64,000 bases of DNA from Parabacteroides johnsonii DSM 18315. Its GTDB lineage: Bacteria; Bacteroidota; Bacteroidia; Bacteroidales; Tannerellaceae. A program made the translations under genes and the position numbers. Positions within the stretch are counted from its first letter, which is position 1. Every line of letters begins with the position of its first letter. The notes below the pieces were generated by a model. That model made no database searches. It saw nothing but the letters and a program-made list of their open reading frames with translations, and was not told where the DNA came from. The stretch spans positions 620,001 to 684,000 of the forward strand of contig NZ_CP102285.1 in NCBI RefSeq assembly GCF_025151045.1. Reading direction: 5' to 3'. Shown piece by piece: positions 7,934-15,624 of the stretch.

Positions 7934-8016
7934 TATATTTGCACTGTGTTTTTCATGGTATTAGATTTAAGGTTAACAATGAAGATTGGCTGTCCGTGAC
8001 GGATAGCCTTTTTTTG
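7934..8016 (+). ncRNA. Candidate short RNA with own promoter and terminator
   Basis: TATATTTG at 7934-7941 is a consensus -7 element. About 45 nt further on, a stem GGCTGTCCG / CGGATAGCC (7988-8007) with a 3-nt loop is followed by seven T. The predicted transcript is only about 65-70 nt and contains AAGGTTAACAATGAAGATTGG before the stem. No meaningful reading frame lies inside. It could be a small RNA, or the terminated leader of the FHA gene, which however has its own promoter at 8118. Confidence 0.4.
7988..8015 (+). terminator. Intrinsic terminator
   Basis: A 9-bp stem with one G-U pair, a 3-nt loop (TGA) and a run of seven T. It ends the short unit starting near 7947. Confidence 0.75.
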
Positions 8017-8117
8017 TATATGATTTTCTATAACATATCTGTCGTTTTGCCATTGGACTATAATAACATGGATTTGCAGGATAACCGTAGAACAGTGGTT
8101 ATATAAGGGAAAAACTG

Positions 8118-8125
8118 TATCTTTG
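8118..8125 (+). promoter_or_regulatory. Promoter -7 element of the zinc-ribbon/FHA gene
   Basis: TATCTTTG followed by TACAC, 34 nt before the ATG at 8160; matches the Bacteroidetes -7 consensus. Confidence 0.55.
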
Positions 8126-8159
8126 TACACAATTTATATGTCAATACCCAAAAATAGAT

Positions 8160-8693
8160 ATGAAGAGAGTTTTCTGTCCTAAATGTGATAATCAGTTAGC
8201 GTTTGATGAAACAAAGTATCCGGAAGGTAAAGTGTTGGCGTTCGTATGCCCGCAATGTGGTTCCCAATTCAAGATCAAGTTAGGACGAAAAATAGTCCGT
8301 ACCGAATCGGGACAGGAAAAAGAGGTGAAGGAACCGGACTTTTCCTGCGGTTATATTACAGTAATCGAAAATGCTTTCGGGTTCAAGCAGGAACTTCCCC
8401 TCGTAATGGGCGATAACGTGATCGGTCGCCGTAATAAAGATACCGACGGAGTCGATGTCCCCATCATCACGAGTGACCCCAGTATGGGCCGTAAGCATTG
8501 TGTGATAAATGTGAAAGAAGATAAAGGAGGGAAGCTCGTTTATACATTGCGCGATTTCCCGAGTCTTACCGGAACATTTTTGTGCAGCGTACTTGTCGGA
8601 AAAAAAGAACAGGTGCGGATCGGTGAAGGCGCCATTGTAACGATCGGTGCTACCACCTTTATTCTCCATGTACCGGGAGGAGAGGAAGAGTAG
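8160..8693 (+). CDS. Zinc-ribbon plus FHA-domain protein
   Basis: 177 residues. The N-terminus is a zinc ribbon with two CxxC knuckles (C6/C9 in FCPKCDN and C30/C33 in VCPQCGS). A linker leads to a forkhead-associated domain (about 68-172) with the expected phosphothreonine-binding pattern: GRR near 89, then SDPSMGRKHCVI (the S...H core) and DFPSLTGTFLC (the N/T-G segment). FHA domains bind phosphothreonine peptides, which implies a Ser/Thr kinase partner; none is encoded in the window. No signal or membrane segment. It stands alone with its own promoter. Confidence 0.88.
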   Translation: MKRVFCPKCDNQLAFDETKYPEGKVLAFVCPQCGSQFKIKLGRKIVRTESGQEKEVKEPDFSCGYITVIENAFGFKQELPLVMGDNVIGRRNKDTDGVDVPIITSDPSMGRKHCVINVKEDKGGKLVYTLRDFPSLTGTFLCSVLVGKKEQVRIGEGAIVTIGATTFILHVPGGEEE

Positions 8694-9114
8694 TCTTTTC
8701 GATTTGAACTTAGATACTGTCCGGAGTGAAACTGACCTCCTGCATCAGGGCGATAAGGGAGATAGGGGGAATTTGGCGTAGGTTTCGGGAGAGATGGATG
8801 CAAAAAATCTCTTTCGACTCCGGGGCAGTAAACTAAGCTAAAGAATCATTATTCATGCTTTTTGTTTTCGACTTCGAGTATAAAACAACTCATATCGGGT
8901 TTGGCTCACGCCCTTTTACATAAAGAACCACAAAGATATTAAACGAAAGTTTCATTGATTATGACCAAGTGGACCTTAAAAGGCTATCAATTAGCCTGTA
9001 ATCCTTGTATTGTATTAAAATGTAAGTGTTAAATCGGATATTTCGAACAATCTTTCTGACAGATCCTTTTTTATATGTACTTTTGCAATCGAAAGAGGCA
9101 ATAAGGTTAATTAA
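8694..9114. other. 421-bp intergenic region without a gene
   Basis: No convincing gene, RNA or repeat was seen. The only supported element is a plus-strand -7 element at 9078-9085 for the MFS gene. Confidence 0.5.
9078..9085 (+). promoter_or_regulatory. Promoter -7 element of the MFS transporter gene
   Basis: TACTTTTG followed by CAATC, 29 nt before the ATG at 9115, in the normal position for a Bacteroidetes promoter. Confidence 0.55.
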
Positions 9115-10320
9115 ATGGAACAGAACAAGGTACAGGCCACTACGGGAATCACCTTCCGGGTACTGGTCGCTTTGAGTATATGTCATTGCTTGAATGACAC
9201 GTTACAGTCCGTTATCTCGGCTGTTTATCCACTATTTAAGGAAGATTTAGGGTTGAGTTTTGCCCAGATCGGGTTGATAACGCTCGTCTACCAGTCGGCA
9301 GCATCCGTATGCCAGCCATTGACTGGATTGTTTTTTGACAAATGGCCTTCGGCATGGTCATTGCCGACAGGGATGAGTTTTACGCTCGTGGGGTTGTTGA
9401 GCCTGGCTTTTGCTGGTACGTTGCCGCTGGTCCTTTGCTCGGTAGCATTGGTCGGGATTGGTTCGTCAGTCTTCCATCCGGAGGCCTCCCGGTTGACTTC
9501 ACTCGCATCGGGCGGAAAGCGAGGATTGGCACAATCGCTGTTCCAGGTCGGGGGAAATTTGGGCGGATCATTGGGACCGTTACTTGCTGCCGTGTTTGTT
9601 GCTCCCTACGGGCGGAAGCATATCGCCTTGTTCACGATCTTGGCCTTTACCGCGATTATGGTGATGATCCCCGTCGGACACTGGTATAAAGGTCTCCTGC
9701 TCCGGTTGAAGAAAGCGGAAGTAGAAATGCCAAAGACGCATGTCCGTACTCCGCTCCCGATGGGAAAGACCGTCTTCTCGATAGTGATCCTGCTGATTCT
9801 GATCTTCTCCAAATATATTTATATGGCGAGTTTGAACAGCTACTACACCTTCTATCTGATTCATAAATTCGGGGTTAGTGTGCAAGCCTCCCAACTTTAC
9901 CTGTTCGTCTTCCTGATCGCGACGGCAATCGGAACGTTATTAGGAGGACCGATCGGTGATCGAGTAGGACGGAAATACGTGATCTGGGCCTCTATCTTAG
10001 GAGCCGCCCCATTTACACTGATCATGCCCCATGTGGAAAACCTGTATCTGACGGCGATTCTCAGTTTCTGTGTCGGTTTGACCCTGTCGTCGGCTTTCCC
10101 GGCTATATTGGTGTATGCACAGGAATTGCTACCTTATAAATTAGGCTTGATTTCCGGACTCTTTTTTGGTTTTGCCTTCGGGGTGGCAGGGATTGCATCG
10201 GCCGTATTGGGGAATATGGCTGACCGGTATGGTATAGAGGCGGTCTATAACGTCTGTGGCTATATGCCCCTTATCGGACTGGTCACGTGGTTCTTGCCCG
10301 ACCTTAAGAAGAAACGATAG
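9115..10320 (+). CDS. fsr: MFS transporter, fosmidomycin-resistance (Fsr) type
   Basis: 401 residues with about 12 hydrophobic segments, a normal major-facilitator length. The N-terminal motif HCLNDTLQSVISAVYPLFK and the segments GIGSSVFHPEASR and QSLFQVGGNLGGSLGPLL are hallmarks of the Fsr subfamily of drug efflux pumps. The loop GGPIGDRVGRKYV is the MFS motif A repeat in the second half. It is expected in the inner membrane as a proton-driven exporter; the true substrate in this organism is unknown. Separate promoter at 9078; the TolC-type operon starts 74 bp downstream. Confidence 0.9.
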   Translation: MEQNKVQATTGITFRVLVALSICHCLNDTLQSVISAVYPLFKEDLGLSFAQIGLITLVYQSAASVCQPLTGLFFDKWPSAWSLPTGMSFTLVGLLSLAFAGTLPLVLCSVALVGIGSSVFHPEASRLTSLASGGKRGLAQSLFQVGGNLGGSLGPLLAAVFVAPYGRKHIALFTILAFTAIMVMIPVGHWYKGLLLRLKKAEVEMPKTHVRTPLPMGKTVFSIVILLILIFSKYIYMASLNSYYTFYLIHKFGVSVQASQLYLFVFLIATAIGTLLGGPIGDRVGRKYVIWASILGAAPFTLIMPHVENLYLTAILSFCVGLTLSSAFPAILVYAQELLPYKLGLISGLFFGFAFGVAGIASAVLGNMADRYGIEAVYNVCGYMPLIGLVTWFLPDLKKKR

Positions 10321-10350
10321 GGGCAGGGGAACAATAAAGGCGATCGCCTT

Positions 10351-10406
10351 GTTATAAATCATAAATTTCGCACAAACTAAATTTAGACACACTTATGATT
10401 TATAAC
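10351..10406. repeat. Inverted repeat whose right arm contains the TolC start codon
   Basis: GTTATAAATCATAA (10351-10364) is the exact complement of TTATGATTTATAAC (10393-10406). The right arm carries the ATG at 10395 and encodes the first residues MIYN of the TolC-like protein, so translation initiation could be masked by pairing with the left arm. It belongs to the same word family as 2785-2856 and 40664-40728. Confidence 0.85.
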
Positions 10407-11828
10407 TTTACTCACTTCAGCATTGCCCTGCTGTGGCTTCTTCCTGCCTTTGCCTCTGCCCAAACAGAGGCAATGGACTTGTCGCTGGAGCAATCCCTCA
10501 CGCTCTTGCAAAGCGAGAACAAAAGTCTCAGGATTGCCGGGAAGGAAGTGGAGCTGGCGAAGAACGAACATCAGAAGCTCAATGCTTTCTGGTATCCCAC
10601 TATCAGTGCCGCAGGAGCTTATGTGCATATGTCGAACCCGGTCGAGGTACACCAGTCCTTGAACCAATTCACCGATCCGGCGAAAGAGTATGTCCATTCT
10701 ATCTTGCCCAACGACCAGTTTATCTCATCACTTCTTGATAAGATCGGACAAAACACGTTGACGTTGCCGCTCATTTCGCAGAACGTCACGTCGATCGATG
10801 CCAACCTGACCTGGCCTATCTTTACAGGTGGTAAACGTATTTATGCCAGTAAGATAGGCAAGAAGCTCGTGTCCGTCGCCGAAGTCAACCGCGAACAGGT
10901 AAGCGCGAACCAGCAAGCATTGCTGATCGAAAGCTATTTCGGTTTACGACTCGGCCAGCGGGTTGTCGAGGTAAAGGCGGAAACCTATAACTCCCTGAAA
11001 ACCCATTACGACCAAGCTTTGAAGTTAGAACAGCAAGGGATGATCAACCGGGCCGAACGCCTTGTCGCTCAGGTAAGCATGGAAGAGGCGAAGCGTGAAC
11101 TCGAATCTGCCCGGAAAGACCTCGAAGTCGCCAGTCAGGCACTTAAGAGTCTGATCAATATAGGGGAAGAACAGGAGATCCGTACGACAACCTCCCTCTT
11201 TATCAACGAGAGCATCCCTTCGGCCAATTACTTCAAGGAGATGATCCCTTTTAACAACTACCTGGTCAACCAACTGAAACTACAGGAAAATATCGCCGGT
11301 GACCAGTTGAAGATCGGCCGTTCAGGCTACCTCCCCAACATCGCCCTGATCGGCAAGCAGACTCTCTATGCGGACGGACTCGACAAGTACCTCATGCCGC
11401 GTACGATGATCGGGGTTGGTTTTACCTGGAACATCTTCGACGGCCTCGACCGGGAGAAACGTATCCGGCAGGCACGCCTGACCAGTCAGTCGCTCGCCAT
11501 CGGAAAAGAGAAGGCTGTGAGCGATTTGCAGGTTGGGGTCGATAAGTTCTACTCCCAGATGCAGAATGCGATGGACAATGTCAAGGCGTTGAATACGACA
11601 CTTGAGATGAGTAATGAATTGGTCCGTATCCGTGAGAAATCCTTCAAAGAGGGAATGGCGACCTCCTCGGATGTGGTAGACGCTGAAGTGGTGCTCTCGA
11701 AAGTGAAGACCGCCTTCCTGCTCGCTTACTACCAGTATGATGTAGCGCTCGCCAATCTCCTGTCTATTTGTGGTATTCCCGAAACCTTTCATCAATACCG
11801 GATGGACGGTAAAACAGAGATCTTATAA
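10395..11828 (+). CDS. TolC-family outer-membrane efflux protein
   Basis: 477 residues, typical TolC length. A signal peptide (about 1-21, ending AFASA) is followed by two outer-membrane-efflux repeats rich in heptad-like helices (SLEQSLTLLQSENKSLRIA near the start; RIREKSFKEGMATSSDVVDAEVV in the second half is the classical second-repeat motif). It should form a trimeric channel from the outer membrane into the periplasm. It is first in an operon with an HlyD-type adaptor (18 bp downstream) and two ABC-2 permeases. The start codon lies in a palindromic repeat arm. Confidence 0.94.
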   Translation: MIYNFTHFSIALLWLLPAFASAQTEAMDLSLEQSLTLLQSENKSLRIAGKEVELAKNEHQKLNAFWYPTISAAGAYVHMSNPVEVHQSLNQFTDPAKEYVHSILPNDQFISSLLDKIGQNTLTLPLISQNVTSIDANLTWPIFTGGKRIYASKIGKKLVSVAEVNREQVSANQQALLIESYFGLRLGQRVVEVKAETYNSLKTHYDQALKLEQQGMINRAERLVAQVSMEEAKRELESARKDLEVASQALKSLINIGEEQEIRTTTSLFINESIPSANYFKEMIPFNNYLVNQLKLQENIAGDQLKIGRSGYLPNIALIGKQTLYADGLDKYLMPRTMIGVGFTWNIFDGLDREKRIRQARLTSQSLAIGKEKAVSDLQVGVDKFYSQMQNAMDNVKALNTTLEMSNELVRIREKSFKEGMATSSDVVDAEVVLSKVKTAFLLAYYQYDVALANLLSICGIPETFHQYRMDGKTEIL

Positions 11829-11846
11829 ACATAAAACCGTATAATC

Positions 11847-12842
11847 ATGGACAAATCGAAAAAATATCTGACGATCTCCTTCATAGTAGTGCTGATCGCC
11901 GTCATCATCCTGTCTTTCACAGGTATGCTCCTGTTGAAAGACAAACCTGTGATCTTGCAGGGACAAATTGAAGCAACCGAGATACGCATCTCCGGGAAAC
12001 TGCCCGGCCGTATCGACACATTTTTAGTAAAGGAAGGGCAGAATGTGAAGGCCGGCGATACCCTTGTGGTCATCAACAGCCCCGAAGCACTCGCCAAATA
12101 TCAGCAAGTGAACGCTCTCGAAAGTATCGCCCGTTTCCAGAACCAGAAGGTAGACGAGGGAACGCGTAAGCAGATCATTGCCACTGTCCAGCAACTTTGG
12201 AACAAGTCGAAGTCGGACCTCGAACTGGCAAAGACCACTTACAACCGTATCGAAGCCTTGTATAAAGACAGCGTCGTTTCTTCGCAACGGAGGGACGAGG
12301 TGAAAGCTTTGTATGAGGCCGCCGTAGCCGGTGAGCGGGCAGCCTGGAACCAATACCAGATGGCACTCGACGGTGCCCAGATACAGGATAAAGAGAGTGC
12401 CCGATCTCTGGTGAGCGCAGCTAAAGGTACGGTTGAAGAGGTTGCCGCTCTCTTGCAGGATGCCCGTTTGACAGCCCCGGAATCCGGCCAGATATCGACC
12501 ATCTTCCCGAAAAGGGGGGAGTTGGTCGGAGCCGGTATGCCTATTATGAACCTGATCGTGCTTGACGACGTGCATATTGTGCTGAATGTCCGCGAAGACC
12601 GCCTGCCGTTCTTCCCGATGGGAGGGACGTTTGTTGCCGATGTTCCGGCAATCAATAAGAAGAATATCGAGTTTAAGATCAATTATGTCAGCCCTTTAGG
12701 TAGCTTCGCCACTTGGAAATCGACCAAGCAGACAGGTAGCTACGATCTCCGTACGTTCGAGATACACGCCCTGCCGGTCGGAAAGGTGGATGGGTTGCGT
12801 CCCGGAATGTCGGCACTGGTTGAATTGACAATTGATAATTGA
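11847..12842 (+). CDS. HlyD-family membrane-fusion protein (periplasmic adaptor)
   Basis: 331 residues. One N-terminal membrane anchor (about 7-29) is followed by a biotinyl-lipoyl-like half motif (LQGQIEATEIRISGKLPGRI and VKEGQNVKAGDTLVVI), a long alpha-hairpin (about 75-180), the second half motif (RLTAPESGQISTIFPKRGELV) and a beta-barrel domain. It links the ABC permeases to the TolC channel, as in YbhG/EmrA-type adaptors. The C-terminus ELTIDN plus stop is encoded by a CAATTGATAATTG palindrome arm that also overlaps the start of the next gene. Confidence 0.94.
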   Translation: MDKSKKYLTISFIVVLIAVIILSFTGMLLLKDKPVILQGQIEATEIRISGKLPGRIDTFLVKEGQNVKAGDTLVVINSPEALAKYQQVNALESIARFQNQKVDEGTRKQIIATVQQLWNKSKSDLELAKTTYNRIEALYKDSVVSSQRRDEVKALYEAAVAGERAAWNQYQMALDGAQIQDKESARSLVSAAKGTVEEVAALLQDARLTAPESGQISTIFPKRGELVGAGMPIMNLIVLDDVHIVLNVREDRLPFFPMGGTFVADVPAINKKNIEFKINYVSPLGSFATWKSTKQTGSYDLRTFEIHALPVGKVDGLRPGMSALVELTIDN

Positions 12843-12898
12843 CAATGGGCAATTTTAAGAATAGTATGATGAATAGTCAACTGTCAATTATCAATTGT
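12822..12898. repeat. Palindromic repeat spanning the HlyD end and the permease start
   Basis: TTGACAATTGATAATTGACA (12826-12845 region) is complementary to TGTCAATTATCAATTG (about 12883-12898), with a loop that contains candidate start codons of the permease. The left arm encodes the end of HlyD and the right arm encodes LSIINC of the permease. Confidence 0.8.
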
Positions 12899-14065
12899 CC
12901 ATTCATACGGGTTCTTCGAAGAGAACTTGTACGGATGGTCTCGCGACGTCTCTATTTTGGGGTGTGTATCGTGCTGCCGCTGTTCTGCATCTTCTTCATG
13001 TCCACGATCTTCGGGAATGGGCAGATGGAGAACATACCCGTCGGTATTGTCGATGGAGATAATACCTCCATGTCGAGGGAAGTCGTGCGGACAGTCGAAG
13101 CCGTCCCTACTTTCAAGGTTATGCATCGCTATACCGACGAGACGGCTGCCCGGCGTGCCACCCAGTCGAAAGAAATATACGGCTATCTCGTGATCCCTAC
13201 TGGTTTCACGGCTGATGTCATGGCCGGACGGCAGACGACGCTTGCCTACTACTATCACTATGCTCTCTTGAGCGTAGGCGGTGAGGTGCGTGGCGCTTTC
13301 GAAACCGTCCTCCGCCAACTTTCGATGGCCCCGATTGTGATGCAAGCCACCGCCTTGGGAATCGGAGAGGAGCAGATCACTACCTTCCTGCTCCCCGTCA
13401 AGGCCAGTAGCCATCCTCTGTTCAATCCTGATCTGGACTACTCAGTTTACTTGAGCAACCCCTTCTTCTTTATCCTCTTTCAGGTCATTATCCTGCTGAC
13501 AACGGTCTATGCCGTCGGTAGCGAGATTAAGTTCGGGACGGGGGCAGAGTGGCTCTCGGAGGCAGGCGGCAATATTGTGACGGCGGTAGCGGGAAAGTTG
13601 TTGCCCTACACCGTTATTTTCAGCCTGATGAGTATATTGGCGAACTATGTTATGTTCGGTCTTATGCACATACCGTTTTCATGTGGTTTCTGGCCGCTCA
13701 ACCTTACGGCAATCCTGTTTGTCGTCTCGACACAAGCACTGGCGGTCTTCATCTTCTCTGTCTTTCCCGCACTCAGCATCATTATCAGCATCGTGTCGAT
13801 GGTCGGTTCGCTTGGTGCAACGCTGTCAGGTGTGACCTTTCCTGTGTCCTCGATGTATGCTCCTGTGCATTATGCTTCTTACTTGTTCCCTGTCCGCCAT
13901 TTCACCGAGATTTACCAGAATTTGCTTTACGGGGATTACGGTTTTGCCTGGACTTGGGTGAATTACGCTGCGCTGCTCTGCTTCCTTCTTCCCTCGCTGC
14001 TGATGTTGCCCCGTTTGAAGAAAGCGATTGTGAACGAAGAGATGTGGAGGCATCTCGTCTCTTAA
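12845..14065 (+). CDS. ABC-2 type transporter permease (first of two)
   Basis: About 406 residues from the ATG at 12845; a TTG at 12839 and ATGs at 12866 and 12869 are alternatives, and homologous sequence seems to begin only near IRVLRRELVRM, so the exact start is open. Topology is that of ABC-2 exporters: one N-terminal membrane helix (VCIVLPLFCIFFM), a large periplasmic domain, then five to six helices ending near residue 390. The N-terminal residues are encoded by the palindromic repeat. It is paired with a second permease and with HlyD and TolC proteins, but no ATPase gene is present in the operon. Confidence 0.88.
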   Translation: MGNFKNSMMNSQLSIINCPFIRVLRRELVRMVSRRLYFGVCIVLPLFCIFFMSTIFGNGQMENIPVGIVDGDNTSMSREVVRTVEAVPTFKVMHRYTDETAARRATQSKEIYGYLVIPTGFTADVMAGRQTTLAYYYHYALLSVGGEVRGAFETVLRQLSMAPIVMQATALGIGEEQITTFLLPVKASSHPLFNPDLDYSVYLSNPFFFILFQVIILLTTVYAVGSEIKFGTGAEWLSEAGGNIVTAVAGKLLPYTVIFSLMSILANYVMFGLMHIPFSCGFWPLNLTAILFVVSTQALAVFIFSVFPALSIIISIVSMVGSLGATLSGVTFPVSSMYAPVHYASYLFPVRHFTEIYQNLLYGDYGFAWTWVNYAALLCFLLPSLLMLPRLKKAIVNEEMWRHLVS

Positions 14066-14075
14066 AAAAAGAAAT

Positions 14076-15296
14076 ATGAATATGAAGGTAATATCTGTTA
14101 TACATGATGAGTTCAAGACGATTGCCGGTAGCTATGCCATCCTGCTCGTACTGATGGGAGGCATATTTGTCTACGGCTTGCTGTACAATTATATGTACGC
14201 CCCCGACCTGGTCCGTAAAGTTCCGGTCGCCGTCGTTGATCATTCCCATAGCGAATTGGGCCGCCACTACGTCCGTCTGCTCGACGCCACCCCGCAGGTC
14301 AATGTCGTGACTACGGCTACTGATTACCCGGAGGCTCAGGACATGATGAAAGCGGGCCAGGTGGCCGGTATCCTCTACCTGCCGGACGATTTCGAGGATC
14401 GTGTTGCCCGTGGTGAAGAGTCTGTTTTCATCATGTACGAGACGACGAGCGCTTTCCTTTACTACCTCGCCATGCAGGAAGCTTCGGCTGCTTCCATGTT
14501 GGCTCTGAACGACGACTACCGGCCGGAGATGTTGGTGTTCTTGCCTCAACAGGTGGCTCCGAAGCTTGCTTCGGCCCAGGCTGTCGAGGTGGTCGGGACT
14601 GCTCTCTATAACCCGACCGAGGGGTATGGAACTTACCTGATTCCTTCGGTCCTGGTTGTGATCATCTTTCAGACGTTGATGATGGTGATCGCCATGATTA
14701 GCGGCGACGAACGGCATAGCGGCTCGATTGTCCGTTTTGCCGGCAATCCTGTGGATCTCTCTTTTGGGCGGATGGCACAGGTGGTGATCGGCAAGACGTT
14801 TGTTTATGGTATGCTGTATGCGGTTTTCGCTTTGTTCCTATTGGGGCTGATCCCTTTGATGTTCGGTCTCCCGGATATTGGCAACCCCCTGTATGTCATC
14901 ATGCTGATGATACCCTTCCTGTTGGCGACTAGCTTTTTCGGGCTTACGGCATCCCTGTTCTTTACGGACTCCGACGCACCGCTTTTGATGATTGCCTTCT
15001 TCTCTGTCGGCCTCATCTTTCTCTCCGGTGTCTCGTATCCGATAGAACTGATGCCCTGGTACTGGAAGATGGCACATTATCTCATTCCGGCAGCCCCAGC
15101 GACAATGGCCTATGTCAAGCTGAACTCGATGGGGGCTTCGATGAGCGAGATACAATCCGAATATATTACCCTGTGGGTACAGTGCGCGTTTTATTTCGTG
15201 ACGGCATGTTTGGTTTATAGGTATAATATCCGGAAAGCGATGGTACAAGGTGCTTCTCCGGCAATAACCGATAGCTTTCCATCCCATAAGTCATAG
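14076..15296 (+). CDS. ABC-2 type transporter permease (second of two)
   Basis: 406 residues with the same plan as its neighbour: N-terminal helix (SYAILLVLMGGIFVYGLLY), periplasmic domain with VPVAVVDHSHSELGR, and about five C-terminal helices (YLIPSVLVVIIFQTLMMVIA onward, then LMIAFFSVGLIFLSGVSYP). The two permeases probably form a heterodimer like YbhS/YbhR. It starts 10 bp after the first permease, last gene before a pair of strong terminators. Substrate unknown; drugs or cell-envelope lipids are typical for the family. Confidence 0.9.
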   Translation: MNMKVISVIHDEFKTIAGSYAILLVLMGGIFVYGLLYNYMYAPDLVRKVPVAVVDHSHSELGRHYVRLLDATPQVNVVTTATDYPEAQDMMKAGQVAGILYLPDDFEDRVARGEESVFIMYETTSAFLYYLAMQEASAASMLALNDDYRPEMLVFLPQQVAPKLASAQAVEVVGTALYNPTEGYGTYLIPSVLVVIIFQTLMMVIAMISGDERHSGSIVRFAGNPVDLSFGRMAQVVIGKTFVYGMLYAVFALFLLGLIPLMFGLPDIGNPLYVIMLMIPFLLATSFFGLTASLFFTDSDAPLLMIAFFSVGLIFLSGVSYPIELMPWYWKMAHYLIPAAPATMAYVKLNSMGASMSEIQSEYITLWVQCAFYFVTACLVYRYNIRKAMVQGASPAITDSFPSHKS

Positions 15297-15370
15297 CTTT
15301 TATAGGTGTAACCAATAGCCTTTCTGAAAAACATCGGCAGCTTCATCAAAAGCGATGCCGACCGCTTCCC

Positions 15371-15416
15371 AAAAAGGTTATAGGCTGTTCCGGAACAGCC
15401 TATAACCTTTTTGTTT
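15371..15416 (+). terminator. Perfect 42-bp palindromic terminator
   Basis: Bases 15371-15391 are the exact reverse complement of 15392-15412, centred on GTTCC/GGAAC, starting with five A and ending in five T. Because it is symmetrical it can act on both strands. It closes the exporter operon. Confidence 0.85.
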
Positions 15417-15419
15417 CTA

Positions 15420-15460
15420 CCCTATAGCCTATTGGCGAATAGGGTATAGGCTGTTTTTTT
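15420..15460 (+). terminator. Second terminator in tandem
   Basis: CCTATAGCCTATT (from 15421) pairs with AATAGGGTATAGG (to 15450) with one mismatch over a GGCG loop, followed by CTG and seven T. It shares the TATAGGCTGTT word with the first terminator, suggesting duplication. Confidence 0.8.
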
Positions 15461-15588
15461 CGAAATATCACCTTTGATATTCAGTTGTTTAGGCTTTTAT
15501 AATCATCTGTTAAGCCTGGAAGGTGAAAGCAAAAAGCGGTGTTTTATCTTTCTTAACACCATGATGTGTATATTCTAAGATAAATACT

Positions 15589-15596
15589 TACTTTTG
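15589..15596 (+). promoter_or_regulatory. Promoter -7 element of the TPR protein gene
   Basis: TACTTTTG followed by CGTC, 28 nt before the ATG at 15625. Confidence 0.55.
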
Positions 15597-15624
15597 CGTC
15601 TGTATCTGATAACATGAAAAAGAA

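Larger units (their letters stand above)
7653..8159. other. 507-bp intergenic region between divergent genes
   Basis: It holds the kinase promoter (7682-7689), a self-contained promoter-terminator unit that may express a short RNA (7934-8016), and the promoter of the FHA gene (8118-8125). Between 7740 and 7930 only AT-rich sequence was seen. An open frame on the minus strand at 7870-8130 crosses the promoter and terminator and has no protein-like features. Confidence 0.6.
15297..15624. other. 328-bp intergenic region: double terminator and promoter
   Basis: It contains two consecutive hairpin terminators (15371-15412 and 15420-15460) and a -7 element at 15589-15596 for the next gene. The AATAGCC/ATAGCTTT words between 15297 and 15330 resemble the hairpin arms. 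Confidence 0.6.

Noticed and set aside
7870-8130. 86-codon minus-strand frame
   Set aside because: It crosses a promoter and terminator on the other strand and has no recognisable features.
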